The notes under the pieces are model-generated. The model did no database searches. It was not told the origin of the DNA and saw only the letters and a program-made list of their open reading frames with translations. A stretch of DNA of 64,000 bases from Vibrio halioticoli NBRC 102217 (GTDB taxonomy: Bacteria > Pseudomonadota > Gammaproteobacteria > Enterobacterales > Vibrionaceae), in assembly GCF_000496695.1 (NCBI RefSeq), contig NZ_BAUJ01000019.1, positions 1-64,000 of the forward strand, written 5' to 3'. The position numbers were made by a program, and so were the translations under genes. Of the stretch, positions 17,051-26,398 are shown piece after piece. Numbering within the stretch: the stretch's first letter is position 1; every line of letters begins with the position of its first letter.

Positions 17051-17261
17051 TTTACAATTATTCTCATATGACAATATTAAATCTGATACGCACATATATT
17101 CACATAAAACTAAAACTATGTGGAATATACTTCATATGCATTAAATTATTTGTAATAGAAAAATTCATTGAATGTTGATCTATAACATATAGATGTTATT
17201 TCTCTGGTTCTTTGTCGCTATGAACAATAGGTAATTTCCATTAATATATTTGAATAAATAT

Positions 17262-18407
17262 ATGATGGTTTTTGGTGATGAAGTGTTGAGTTGGAAGACT
17301 TGGAAACAACGATATTCAAAACAAATAGAGCATGTGGCAGGTTATGAGGAAGCATTTGTTGATCGAGTCCTGACTCAACTACCCGAAGTAACGCCTAATG
17401 ATGTTGTTCCTCAATATCACTTTAAGGATGATAATGGGAAAAATCGTTATATTGATTTTATGATAATTAATAAATCGAAAGGTTATTGCCTCCCAATTGA
17501 GCTTGACGGTACTTATAAAGATGTTAATCATCAGCGATGGAAAGACTTTTTAGTTCGTCAAAATTCACTGATTACTAAGTTTGGTGTTGTTTTAAGGTTC
17601 ACAAATAAGCAAATGCTGTTTGAATCAGATAAAATAATTCGTAAAATCAATGATACTTTATATATTCAATCAAAAAATAAAATGACCGATGAATATAAAC
17701 AAAAAGAGCGAGAGAACTTAGTATCTTGGTATGACGAGAAATTAAATAATTTGGAAGAGAAGAATAAGAATACTACTGATATAAGATTACAAATTAATGA
17801 GCTTCGCTCTTTAATTTTGGATATGCAATCAAAAAACGATACCAATAATAATCTGGATACACATCAAAAAAGTAACAATAGAAATAAAGGTATAGCTATT
17901 GGTGTTCTTGTATTAATGTTAGTTATTGGTGGAGTATTCTTTATATCTAGTAGTGATAATATTTATGATATTAACGAATCTACTCCAACTAAAATAGAAC
18001 CTAAAAATACTACTAATTTTGAACCGGAGTCTTCACCAGTTAATACATGGAAAGAAGTTTCAGACTCCGAAATAAAACAAGTATTATCTTCCGCTTCTTG
18101 GATGCCTAATGGTGCAGTATCTTCTAAATCTGCATCGAAGTACGTTGGTGATTATAAAACTATTTGTGGTGTTATTTCACAAATTAGTGATTTTTCAAAG
18201 GGTACATATTTGAACTTTGATGAAAAATTCCCTAAATCAACATTTAGCATGGTGGTTTGGAGTAATGACAAAAAAAATATACTAAACGGTAAGTTATCGT
18301 TTGAGTATTTTCTACATAAAAAGGTATGTGTGTCAGGAAAGATTGCCAAATACAAAACCCATATACAAACTACGGTAAATTCAAGAACACAACTAGATGT
18401 TTTTTAA
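17262..18407 (+). CDS. Membrane-tethered PD-(D/E)XK-like nuclease with C-terminal OB fold
   Basis: About 381 residues from the ATG at 17262 (TTG at 17250 is an alternative; no good ribosome site for either). Numbered from the TTG start: an N-terminal nuclease-like domain (40-135) with RYIDF (D69), IELDGTYK (E84, D86, K90) and WKDFLVRQNSL, the pattern of DUF559/Vsr-like endonucleases; a charged coiled coil (145-195); one transmembrane helix (214-233); and an OB-fold-like domain outside the membrane (about 292-380; TICGVISQISDFSKG, VCVSGKIAKYK). AT-rich unlike neighbours, suggesting transfer. The next gene encodes a secreted version of the same OB domain. Not recognised as a named system. Confidence 0.75.
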   Translation: MMVFGDEVLSWKTWKQRYSKQIEHVAGYEEAFVDRVLTQLPEVTPNDVVPQYHFKDDNGKNRYIDFMIINKSKGYCLPIELDGTYKDVNHQRWKDFLVRQNSLITKFGVVLRFTNKQMLFESDKIIRKINDTLYIQSKNKMTDEYKQKERENLVSWYDEKLNNLEEKNKNTTDIRLQINELRSLILDMQSKNDTNNNLDTHQKSNNRNKGIAIGVLVLMLVIGGVFFISSSDNIYDINESTPTKIEPKNTTNFEPESSPVNTWKEVSDSEIKQVLSSASWMPNGAVSSKSASKYVGDYKTICGVISQISDFSKGTYLNFDEKFPKSTFSMVVWSNDKKNILNGKLSFEYFLHKKVCVSGKIAKYKTHIQTTVNSRTQLDVF

Positions 18408-18416
18408 GGAAGCAAA

Positions 18417-18782
18417 ATGAAAAAATTACTCATATCATTATTTAGCATGCTTGCTATGTCATTTAGTGTCCATGCGACCGAGGCAAGAATAGAAGCATAT
18501 AAAGCTCCTTTTCATGTAGGTGAAACCGTAATGGCGTGTGGAAAAGTAGCACAGGTATCTCAGGGAAAGAAATCGCAGTATCTAAATTTAGATAAATCTT
18601 ATCCAAATCAAACTCTAACAATATTAATCTGGAATAGAAACCTTAACCCCTTTGAAGAACGTTTTGGTAAATTAGATAATCTTGAAGATCAAAAAATCTG
18701 TGTTCGTGGAAAGATTACAGAGTACAAGAATAAGCTTCAAATTCAAGTTTCCAATCCTCAGTATTTACGTTTAATGAAATAA
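18417..18782 (+). CDS. Secreted OB-fold protein paired with the membrane nuclease
   Basis: 121 residues: signal peptide (cleavage near VHA-TEA) and a small OB-fold domain. It aligns by eye with the C-terminal domain of the preceding protein: both have a CGxVxxxSxGxxxYLNxDxxxP core, a ViW/LIW strand, and a terminal KxCVxGKIxxYKxxxQxxV block, and share the Cys pair, likely a disulfide. It starts 10 nt after the nuclease gene with AAGGAAGC, so the two form an operon. Periplasmic location is predicted; nucleic-acid binding is inference. Confidence 0.78.
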   Translation: MKKLLISLFSMLAMSFSVHATEARIEAYKAPFHVGETVMACGKVAQVSQGKKSQYLNLDKSYPNQTLTILIWNRNLNPFEERFGKLDNLEDQKICVRGKITEYKNKLQIQVSNPQYLRLMK

Positions 18783-18790
18783 GAAAAGAT

Positions 18791-18834
18791 TAATACGGTG
18801 CTTCTTAATAGAAAATAGGAGCACCGTATTTTTA
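18791..18834 (+). terminator. Terminator of the nuclease/OB operon
   Basis: An 11-bp perfect stem (18792-18802 with 18820-18830) and T-run, directly after the OB-fold gene. A-rich on the other side, so it may also serve the convergent sypO transcript. Confidence 0.8.
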
Positions 18835-18909
18835 TTGAGCATATATTATAATTTTTATCGGCTATATCAAGGACAGGCACCGATACAAAAATAAAAAAAC
18901 GTAAATTAA

Positions 18910-20334
18910 TCAATGAGAAGCAGGCGATATCACCATAATGGGTATCGACGTTACGGATTTGACATCCACTTCATTTCGTATTGTGGTGTCAAACAGTTCT
19001 AATATAATGGCAATGCCTGTGCCAAGTCCTAATCCACCGATTAATCCAATAATGAGGTAGATAAACATAGGCCAATTTGAAGGTGAGCTTGGGGTGAAAG
19101 GCAGATCGATAATTTTGACTCGCTTATTTTCTTCAAACACGCCCAACGCCCCTGTGAGTTGCGCCATTTCGTAGCGTTGTACTAACTCTTCATACAACTG
19201 ACGTTTCATTTCTACTTCTCTTTTCAAGCTATAAATTTCTTTGACGTTGTCTCCATAGCCTTGGGTTTTTGTTTCTAGTTCTTGGATCATACTGCGCAGA
19301 CGGTCTGTCTCTTCGGTGAGGGCTTCAAAACGGCTGCGTATTTGTTGTAGATTTTGCAATTGGCTCATCAATAAAGGCTGAATGCTCGCGATATTGTTGA
19401 TGCTTTGACTGCTTGCCATATTTCGTAATTGATCGGTATTTAGACTTGGTTGATTGGAATTGAGTAACACCTCACGTTCTTGTTCCAAACGGTTTAGTTC
19501 TCTTTGTTTAGCTTGAACTGAGCTGTGATTTTGGGTGTATCGTGCTTGAAGTAAGGTTAACTGGCTGCGAATTTCGATGATCTTGTCTTCAATACGTCCC
19601 ACTACTGGATTGGTGCTCGACAGTTGTTGGTCTAGCGATCCTAAGCTTCGCTTCACACCAAATAACTCGGCTTCTTTTTCAGCAAGGCTTTGCTTTAAGA
19701 CAGCAATGCGAGCATAGCTTTGGCTTTGGATCTCTGGGGTAAGAGAGGAGTGAATATTGGTGTAATCTGCCAGTTTTTGCTCCGCCAACTGCAACTCTTC
19801 AAAACGTTTGTTGATGTGTTCGGTTAAAAAGGTACTTGAATCGCGAATGGACGAGCGTTCAGGGGCCAGTAATTGTTCAATAAAATGGTAACTGACGGAC
19901 TCTAATAGTTCCTTCATACCTTCTGGTGAGCGCGCAGAATATTCTATTTTGAGCAAGTCTTTTCCTTGTTGGATTACGCGTAGATTCATCGCAATTTTTG
20001 CCATTATTTGATCTTTTTCATAATCAGAACTGCTGTCATCAACAAGCGCTAATTCTTGCGCGACTAAAGACAAAACATGCCGACTTTTTAACAGTGTCTG
20101 CACGGCACTGAAGCGATCATTTAACCCAGTAGAGACTGCAAGATCTTGTAAAAATGGGTTCATTTTGGCTGTTTCTTGGATCAGCATGCTGGTATGTGCT
20201 TTGTACTGTGTTGGGGCCAGTTGCGCAACGCTAACCGCGACGATAGGTAATATCAAACTTGGTAGAAATATGACCCAGCGTCGGCGCCAAGCACTGACAA
20301 TAAGTTCGGCGATGCGTATTTTTAATTCAATCAT
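18910..20334 (-). CDS. sypO: SypO, polysaccharide chain-length determinant (Wzz/PCP-2a-like)
   Basis: 474 residues from MIELKIRIAEL at 20334, which overlaps the sypN stop (ATGA) and is preceded by GGAG. Wzz domain: membrane segments at about 20-40 and near the C terminus (YLIIGLIGGLGLGTG), a long periplasmic coiled coil between, and a proline-containing stretch (PFTPSSPSNWP) before the last helix. Controls length or export of the Syp polysaccharide. No fused tyrosine kinase. Confidence 0.88.
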   Translation of the reverse strand: MIELKIRIAELIVSAWRRRWVIFLPSLILPIVAVSVAQLAPTQYKAHTSMLIQETAKMNPFLQDLAVSTGLNDRFSAVQTLLKSRHVLSLVAQELALVDDSSSDYEKDQIMAKIAMNLRVIQQGKDLLKIEYSARSPEGMKELLESVSYHFIEQLLAPERSSIRDSSTFLTEHINKRFEELQLAEQKLADYTNIHSSLTPEIQSQSYARIAVLKQSLAEKEAELFGVKRSLGSLDQQLSSTNPVVGRIEDKIIEIRSQLTLLQARYTQNHSSVQAKQRELNRLEQEREVLLNSNQPSLNTDQLRNMASSQSINNIASIQPLLMSQLQNLQQIRSRFEALTEETDRLRSMIQELETKTQGYGDNVKEIYSLKREVEMKRQLYEELVQRYEMAQLTGALGVFEENKRVKIIDLPFTPSSPSNWPMFIYLIIGLIGGLGLGTGIAIILELFDTTIRNEVDVKSVTSIPIMVISPASH

Positions 20335-21449
20335 AACAACTCCAAAATCCAATCAACAAATTCAGATCTTTGCTGCCAACTTTGCTGTTTTACGCATTGG
20401 CTATCGCAAGGGCTAAGCGCTTGAACATTCTGTAGTCGTTCTATCAATTGCTGTGTGCTATTTATGCAGTTAACTTGCTCGATAAATGGGGTAATTGCAG
20501 GGAAGTGGGTGCTAATGATCGGAGTCCCACAAGCAATGTATTCCATAAGTTTTAAAGGGCTACAGGCTTTGATTTGCTCATTCAATAAAAATGGCAGCAA
20601 GCTGACATCCCAATGCTGGCAATAACGGGGCAGTTCATGGTGAGGTTTAGGACCTAGTAGGTGAATGTTACTGAGATTAGCAAAGGGATTGTGGTTAAGC
20701 TCATTGTGTCCAATGAACACAAAATTCCAATTGGGGAGGGCTTTTGCTGTTTGATTGATCAAATCATAGTCTAGCCAAGTTGATAAGCTGCCGTAAAATC
20801 CTGCGATTGGCTTGCCGGTAGGTAAATCGTTTGCAGGTGTTGTGGGCGTATTAAATAGCGGATAGTTTACGCCATGACGAAGCAGTTGCGTTTTGCAGGC
20901 AGGAAATCGCTGTTGCATTGCTTCGCTGGCAGTCAGGATCAAATCGGCTTTATCCGTCAGGGTGCTTTCATGCTCTAAAACAGTGGCGTGATCGACTCCG
21001 GCCAGCGAACCAAAGTCATCTCCGCAATAATACACGACTGACGAGTCATTAATATGTCCGCAAAGATCGGCCGCAGTTGGCAAGGAAGTCCATAAAATTG
21101 GATTGTTAAACTGCAGCTCATTTAGGATTGGACGCAACTGTTGACTCATCCATTCTTTAGCAAAATGACGTTCCCATTTGAAGCGAGGTGCAGGTAAGGT
21201 TTTAAGGTTGATCACCTTGATGTTGCTGGGAATCGCCTGATTGGATTGAAATGATGGCAGTTTTTGCTCACTGACAGAGAATAATTTACGACAAGCACGC
21301 TGCACATCTCGTACTGATAAAGTAGGTTTTCGCAGGCCAATGGAGTTAACCCACAAGATGCGGCGCTGAGGGTTTAAGCCCGTTATGATATGTTGCGTAC
21401 TTGAAGGAAGGCCGCCGAAATCTTCACCAAAAACAATGAGATCGCGCAT
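20331..21449 (-). CDS. sypN: SypN, glycosyltransferase
   Basis: 372 residues, GT-B type glycosyltransferase resembling the family with PIAGFYGSLSTWLDYDLI and a C-terminal SPLKLMEYIACGTPIIST donor-binding segment. Cytosolic. Lies between sypM (1 nt gap) and sypO (4-nt overlap), the same position as sypN in V. fischeri. Sugar specificity cannot be read from sequence. Confidence 0.82.
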   Translation of the reverse strand: MRDLIVFGEDFGGLPSSTQHIITGLNPQRRILWVNSIGLRKPTLSVRDVQRACRKLFSVSEQKLPSFQSNQAIPSNIKVINLKTLPAPRFKWERHFAKEWMSQQLRPILNELQFNNPILWTSLPTAADLCGHINDSSVVYYCGDDFGSLAGVDHATVLEHESTLTDKADLILTASEAMQQRFPACKTQLLRHGVNYPLFNTPTTPANDLPTGKPIAGFYGSLSTWLDYDLINQTAKALPNWNFVFIGHNELNHNPFANLSNIHLLGPKPHHELPRYCQHWDVSLLPFLLNEQIKACSPLKLMEYIACGTPIISTHFPAITPFIEQVNCINSTQQLIERLQNVQALSPCDSQCVKQQSWQQRSEFVDWILELL

Positions 21450-21450
21450 A

Positions 21451-22188
21451 TTAAGCTCCTTGCTTTGTGCTGTAAGTGTGGGCGATGTGCTTAATCACTT
21501 TTGCTGGAACTCCAGCAGCAACCACATAATCGGGAATATCGGTTGTCACCACGCTACCCGAGGCAATCACAGCGCCTTTGCCAATGCTCACGCCCGCTTT
21601 AACGATGCAATTGGTTCCAAGCCAGCAATCTTTTTTTAAAATGATGTCGCCAATTTGTGAAATATCATCCGGTTTTCCTTGGGCGCGTTTCGTCGCATCC
21701 AATGGGTGGCCTGAGTAGCCAAATAAATTGGCTTTTCCAGCAATGCGAACATTATCTTCAATGACGACTTTGGTTCCGACGGCTATGGTCGTTTGCCAAC
21801 CTATACCGACGTTAGAGCCGATTGTCAGTTGTGGATCACTGACGTGCGCGCTGGCGCTAAAGGTGGTGTGTCCTGAAATGCGGCAGTCATCGCCAAGGCT
21901 TATTGATAAGGGACCAGAAATAAAAGGGATGCCACCGTAAAGATAGAGAGACTTGCCTGATTGTGAGCAGTAACCTCGAAAAGCGGGAGTGTAAAACAGC
22001 ACTCTTGTCAGAAAATGTACGCTGTTGCGTACTAGCACATATCCGCTATATAGGGCGCGATTGATACCGTGAGGAAACCGAATATCACACACGCGAAGGG
22101 CTTTTGCGATAGCAAACAACTTCTTACCGAAAGGTGTTTGGCTTGTTTTGAGCTTTTGTTTACATTGATTAATTGTGAACACCTTCAT
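21451..22188 (-). CDS. sypM: SypM, hexapeptide-repeat acyltransferase
   Basis: 245 residues from MKVFTINQCKQ (AAGGATGG lies at proper distance). Left-handed beta-helix acetyltransferase: repeated hexapeptides such as IGSNVGIGWQTTIAVGTKVV and the typical end VSIGKGAVIASGSVVTTDIP. Probably O-acetylates the polysaccharide or a lipid-linked intermediate. First gene of the sypM-N-O unit, with its own sigma-54 promoter. Confidence 0.87.
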   Translation of the reverse strand: MKVFTINQCKQKLKTSQTPFGKKLFAIAKALRVCDIRFPHGINRALYSGYVLVRNSVHFLTRVLFYTPAFRGYCSQSGKSLYLYGGIPFISGPLSISLGDDCRISGHTTFSASAHVSDPQLTIGSNVGIGWQTTIAVGTKVVIEDNVRIAGKANLFGYSGHPLDATKRAQGKPDDISQIGDIILKKDCWLGTNCIVKAGVSIGKGAVIASGSVVTTDIPDYVVAAGVPAKVIKHIAHTYSTKQGA

Positions 22189-22246
22189 GGCAACCATCCT
22201 TAGCGCACTGATATTGGAAAAATTCTGTATTGTTCAATTTAAGTAA

Positions 22247-22262
22247 TACACAGAACGTGCCA
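22247..22262 (-). promoter_or_regulatory. Sigma-54 promoter of sypM
   Basis: Minus strand TGGCAC-GTTCT-GTGTA: perfect -24 half, weaker -12 half. It is about 60-75 bp before the sypM start, in the context TTTCTGGCACG shared with the sypA promoter. Confidence 0.7.
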
Positions 22263-22306
22263 GAAATATAAAGCCTTAAAAACAGTGGCTTACCAATCAA
22301 TGAAAA

Positions 22307-23692
22307 CTAATTCTTAATTTGAGAATCATTTTGAACTATGTGAGACACGCAAATAATCAACGCCGCTAAAATATAGATAGGCCAAACGAAGGCTTGAGTT
22401 AGGAAGGTACCCGAGGCAATAGTGCCAATTAGTCCTGCGTATACGGCATTGGCAGAACTGACTAGGTAACCCTCAGGTTTTGGCATACGTTTTAATTGCC
22501 GATTGGAGCGTTTAGCGGTGCGTACAAGAGAGACAATTAAGGCGATAAATACGGTTAATCCCACAAACCCAGTTTCAGCAAGAACACCGAACCAAGTGCT
22601 GTGCACTGCATGATTAAGCCCATCCCAATGCGAGCTGTAAAAATAATAGTTGGAATAAAAATTATTAATTCCGACACCGGTAAAAGGGTTGTGCACAGCC
22701 ATTTTTATCGCCGCTTGCCACGCATATAAGCGTCCCATCGATGAAGAATCAATTCCGGCTTCAGCTGCGCCGCCAGAAGCTCTATCAGCAATACCGGCTA
22801 CAAAATACAGCGCAAATAATCCGATTGCCCCCACACTAACTAGTAGCAATTTTGAGCGAACAGCTTGGCTAATAAAAACCGCATACACGGCAATCATCCC
22901 CAATAATCCGCCACGACTTTGGGTGGCAACAATGGCCATCGATAATAAAACCAGAACGCATAACCCGACCAATCGAGGAAAGAATCTAAGGTGAGGGTTA
23001 AATAGAAAGCTGGCACAAAAAGCCAGTGGAAATAACAATACTAACGCCAAATCATTAGGGTCCCCAAGCATCGAACCTATTTGGCGTCCAATAGTAACGC
23101 GAGTACCTTCGACCAGCCCAATGCCATTGATTGAGTTGAATAATGCAACGCACGCCACTAATGCGCCTGCGATAATGATGGCCCAACATATTTTTCGCAG
23201 CTGTTGTTTGTTATTGATGATCCAGATAATGGCTAACGTCATCAACATTATTTTCCAATATACGCCTTTAAAGGTTGCGATGGCTTCAGCTCGGTTTGTA
23301 GCAAATGCCAACCCTATGCTAACCAATACCCAAAATGCCACTAACCATTTCATTGAAGGGTGCCAATAAATGCTCAGTTTTCGACTGATAAAGGCATGCC
23401 AACACAAAGAAGCAAGCGCCCCTAATGACAATAGTAACGGCAATTTGAACGGCATTAATTGGGGTATCACCTCATGAATTCTAAAAAATGAAAATAAAAC
23501 GAATAGAGTGACAAACCAAAACAGATGTTTGATTACCAATAAAGCCGCGATTGGAAGCAGGCACAACGCAAGCCCCGTAAGTGGATGAGGCACTTTCCAC
23601 CACAACAAAGCAATCATGCTGATGACAAATAGTGTCAGGGTAACACTGACAGCAATCTTGTTATCTTGTAAGCCTTCGCCACCATTATTCAT
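22307..23692 (-). CDS. sypL: SypL, O-antigen-ligase/polymerase-like membrane protein
   Basis: 461 residues, about twelve hydrophobic segments, with the Wzy_C/O-antigen ligase signature (TQSRGGLLGM and later NPFTGVGINNFYSN, then HSTWFGVLAETGFVG). Periplasmic polymerisation or ligation of repeat units. Its start overlaps the sypK stop by 8 bases. Confidence 0.86.
   Translation of the reverse strand: MNNGGEGLQDNKIAVSVTLTLFVISMIALLWWKVPHPLTGLALCLLPIAALLVIKHLFWFVTLFVLFSFFRIHEVIPQLMPFKLPLLLSLGALASLCWHAFISRKLSIYWHPSMKWLVAFWVLVSIGLAFATNRAEAIATFKGVYWKIMLMTLAIIWIINNKQQLRKICWAIIIAGALVACVALFNSINGIGLVEGTRVTIGRQIGSMLGDPNDLALVLLFPLAFCASFLFNPHLRFFPRLVGLCVLVLLSMAIVATQSRGGLLGMIAVYAVFISQAVRSKLLLVSVGAIGLFALYFVAGIADRASGGAAEAGIDSSSMGRLYAWQAAIKMAVHNPFTGVGINNFYSNYYFYSSHWDGLNHAVHSTWFGVLAETGFVGLTVFIALIVSLVRTAKRSNRQLKRMPKPEGYLVSSANAVYAGLIGTIASGTFLTQAFVWPIYILAALIICVSHIVQNDSQIKN
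22310..22326 (-). promoter_or_regulatory. SypG-like enhancer before sypM
   Basis: Minus strand ATTCTCA-AAT-TAAGAAT, 48 bp upstream of the sypM sigma-54 element; it overlaps the last codons of sypL. Same palindrome family as at the other syp promoters. Confidence 0.65.
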
Positions 23693-25124
23693 GAGCTTGT
23701 TCCTGTTTTATTGAGCTGCTTGTGGCTTGTTGTAGAGAAATGGTTTTCTTTGCAGGTAACTGATAAATAGCCAAAAACAGCAATGAACTTATCACAAAAA
23801 GTAGCAAGCTCATGAGTGGCGAACTGTTGTGGATACTGATCAGTGTCGAGATAGCAATCAAAGGGTACAAGCATAGCCTGATTGTGCGAAAGGGAAGAAA
23901 ACAGCAACCTTGAGACAAGTAATAAACAAGCGCTGCACGCAGCAACTGCGCACAACCAATACTGATCATGATTGACCAGATACCCCATTGATAAGTGATT
24001 GCGCACCAAGTCACAGTACATAGGGTGATGCTAAAGTTGACCCACAAAATAGTGCGTGTTTGTTTTTGGTAAAGTAGTCCAAGATTAAGTAGTTCGGTAA
24101 ATTCTTTACCCAGCACCATAAAAATAGCGCCAACAAGTAAGCTTGCGGCAAATGCATACTGCTCGGTGAGCGCAAAATGCAGTAAGTATTGGCCAAATAC
24201 AGCAACGCTAACAGAAGCGATACAGATATAGATAACCCCAATTTCGGTGATTTTGGCTGCTTTTTGTTTGTTTTTATCTAGCATAGCGTAACGTTTTGGT
24301 AACCACCACATACCAAAAGGTTGGATGAGAACGCACAATGCTAAGGCAAATTTAGCGGCAATGGCGTATTGCCCCACCATATACAGTGATTCAGCTTGAA
24401 GCATAAACCAGCGCTCAGCCCCATTTAACCCAAAAGCGATAATACTCGATAGCATCAGGGGTAATGAATAACTTAGTGCGGTATTTACCAAACGGACATT
24501 AGGTAAACAAAATCGAAGTTGACTGCTGTAGATGAGTGCAAAGAATTGTGCACAATGCGCTATAAACCCTGCTAGAAGCACTCCAATAACGTCAAAATCA
24601 AGCAAAAGAGCACCGATCACTAAAGTGACTTGTAACACACTGGTACCAATACAAATCTGACAAAAGGCTTTGATTTTGTCTTGCATTCGAAGCCACGCAA
24701 GACAAACCGCAATCGCTCCTTCAATAGTTAGAGAAAGCCACAAAATCAACACGGTGTCTTTTGAAAGCACCCAGCTTGCCGACCACTCTATTGCTGTAGT
24801 GATCAACAACCCAATCGTTGCTAAACAAATAGAAATCATCAAGGTCATTGAAAACAGCTGATTGGCCACTTCTTGCTTGCGCTGATTAGAGTTATTGTTA
24901 GAGCAGTAACGATACAAAGCTTCATGCAAACAACCAGAGAGTAAGATTCCGATGAATGAGGCCGTTACGGCTAAAAGCTCTAATTCACCTATTTGTACCG
25001 GCGACAGAAACCGCGTAGTAATCGGTAGCATGATTAAGGACAGGCCTTTCATAAAAAATAACGAAAGGGCGTAGCAGACCATTTGTGTCTGCCCGTTTGA
25101 CAGGCGAATAGTGAGCTTTTTCAT
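23685..25124 (-). CDS. sypK: SypK, polysaccharide flippase (Wzx/MATE-like)
   Basis: 479 residues, 12-14 predicted membrane helices, polysaccharide-biosynthesis transporter family (N-terminal FMKGLSLIMLPITTRFLSPVQ-type start). Would flip lipid-linked repeat units across the inner membrane. Overlaps sypJ by 4 bases and sypL by 8. Confidence 0.86.
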   Translation of the reverse strand: MKKLTIRLSNGQTQMVCYALSLFFMKGLSLIMLPITTRFLSPVQIGELELLAVTASFIGILLSGCLHEALYRYCSNNNSNQRKQEVANQLFSMTLMISICLATIGLLITTAIEWSASWVLSKDTVLILWLSLTIEGAIAVCLAWLRMQDKIKAFCQICIGTSVLQVTLVIGALLLDFDVIGVLLAGFIAHCAQFFALIYSSQLRFCLPNVRLVNTALSYSLPLMLSSIIAFGLNGAERWFMLQAESLYMVGQYAIAAKFALALCVLIQPFGMWWLPKRYAMLDKNKQKAAKITEIGVIYICIASVSVAVFGQYLLHFALTEQYAFAASLLVGAIFMVLGKEFTELLNLGLLYQKQTRTILWVNFSITLCTVTWCAITYQWGIWSIMISIGCAQLLRAALVYYLSQGCCFLPFRTIRLCLYPLIAISTLISIHNSSPLMSLLLFVISSLLFLAIYQLPAKKTISLQQATSSSIKQEQAHE

Positions 25125-26398
25125 GACTCTTCTCCTGTACGTTCAGCAGTCATTGCTTGCTGATGACTCTGCAACGGGTCAGCTTTAATAGCATTGACTA
25201 TTTCTCTATAACATTCTTTGGCTAAGTAAGTGGCGGCAAGTTCCTTGCCTGATTGAGCAATAGCATAGAAACGTTTGATATCACGACTAATATCACTCAT
25301 CACTTGGCTTAAACTATGGGCATTATTGGCCTCATATTTAACACAATGCACACCATCTTTTAGGTGCCTGTCCCAAAAAGCGCCGTCTTTGGGTATCACG
25401 ACAATTAGGCCTGAAAAGAGCGCTTCTAGGGTGGACAGTCCGAAGGGCTCATTGATGCTGGTGGAAATATAAACATCGGATTGAGCGCGGATATCATCAA
25501 GGTTTTCTGGCTGATGATGCCAATGTATCGGTTTAATTGTGGTGTCTATTTTTGATTGTTCGAGATTGGCATTTTGCGGTTTGATGTAACATACCTGCAC
25601 GCTTGATGATTGATTAAGTGGCGTGATAGCAGTGGCATGCAGCAGAAGATCTAGGCCTTTCCATTTCAATAAAGATGCTGCCCAGAAAAATTGAACTTGA
25701 TGGGGGGTGGCTGAAAAGCGATGCCTAGAAGGCAGATTTTGTTCATCTAAGCCATTAGTAAAAGGCATAAAATGTTTAGGCAGTGAGGTGACTTCCAAGC
25801 AATCGAGTAATGTGCGCATGCTTGATTGCAAATAAAAACAGGCATGCCCTTGCATTAAGCACCACTGCACAGCGCGGCTTTTTCCAACCGGACCGTGGAT
25901 AAGTTGAATGACTCGAATACTTAACAGCTTACCAACCACATAACCGGCAAAGTCCACTCCAGGCCCTGAAGCCAGTAATATCGAAGTGGGTTTTTTACCT
26001 TGGCTTAGCCAAATAATGAGCGTAAAAGCCAGTAGGTAAAGGGATAAATAGACTTGTTTGACCCAATAATATAGACCTTGTGTACGGGTCGCTAACCCTT
26101 TTGGAAGCCACAATGCGCTGCTCGATGTGTCCTCAGAATTGAGCCAACTTTGCTTGCATGCGCTTAACACATAAAAGTGTGTGTCCTTAAAACGAACAGC
26201 CTTAGAAGGGGGTTGAAAACGGTGTGTGTCCTTAATTGAGGCCTTGTCATTTGTAGGGTTACCAGTTGAAGGATTGCCCGTTGAATGTTGCTGGCGGTTA
26301 ACTTGTTTGATGGCAAGTAGGGTCGCCACTTTTGATCCTCCATGGTAAGGGATTGGATCAAACACAATGCATGGATTAGTTGGCTGGTTAGGCGTCAT
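25121..26398 (-). CDS. sypJ: SypJ, family 1 glycosyltransferase with in-frame REP insertion
   Basis: 425 residues, GT-B glycosyltransferase: HGPVGKSRAVQW, FFWAASLLKWKGLDLLL, and SINEPFGLSTLEALFSG with the EX7E donor site. Overlaps sypI (11 bases) and sypK (4 bases). Residues about 36-76 form a low-complexity insert (repeated TGNPSTGNP, then two KDTH boxes at 56-59 and 71-74) encoded antisense by two REP-like repeats, 45 bp apart and so in frame. The insert falls between the N-terminal SKVATLLAIKQ and FYVLSACKQSW segments and may be tolerated as a loop. Confidence 0.82.
   Translation of the reverse strand: MTPNQPTNPCIVFDPIPYHGGSKVATLLAIKQVNRQQHSTGNPSTGNPTNDKASIKDTHRFQPPSKAVRFKDTHFYVLSACKQSWLNSEDTSSSALWLPKGLATRTQGLYYWVKQVYLSLYLLAFTLIIWLSQGKKPTSILLASGPGVDFAGYVVGKLLSIRVIQLIHGPVGKSRAVQWCLMQGHACFYLQSSMRTLLDCLEVTSLPKHFMPFTNGLDEQNLPSRHRFSATPHQVQFFWAASLLKWKGLDLLLHATAITPLNQSSSVQVCYIKPQNANLEQSKIDTTIKPIHWHHQPENLDDIRAQSDVYISTSINEPFGLSTLEALFSGLIVVIPKDGAFWDRHLKDGVHCVKYEANNAHSLSQVMSDISRDIKRFYAIAQSGKELAATYLAKECYREIVNAIKADPLQSHQQAMTAERTGEES
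26176..26235 (+). repeat. REP-like repeat pair inside sypJ
   Basis: GTGTGTGTCCTTAA at 26177-26190 and GGTGTGTGTCCTTAA at 26221-26235, the same sequence and orientation as the four copies flanking the VOC gene 12 kb away. Read antisense by sypJ as two I/F-KDTH boxes. Confidence 0.8.

Noticed and set aside
18871-25373. GGACAGGCACC at 18871-18881 and its reverse complement at 25363-25373 as a second dispersed repeat
   Set aside because: Only 11 bases match; the second site codes for an ordinary stretch of the SypJ glycosyltransferase (WDRHLKDG), so chance is likely.
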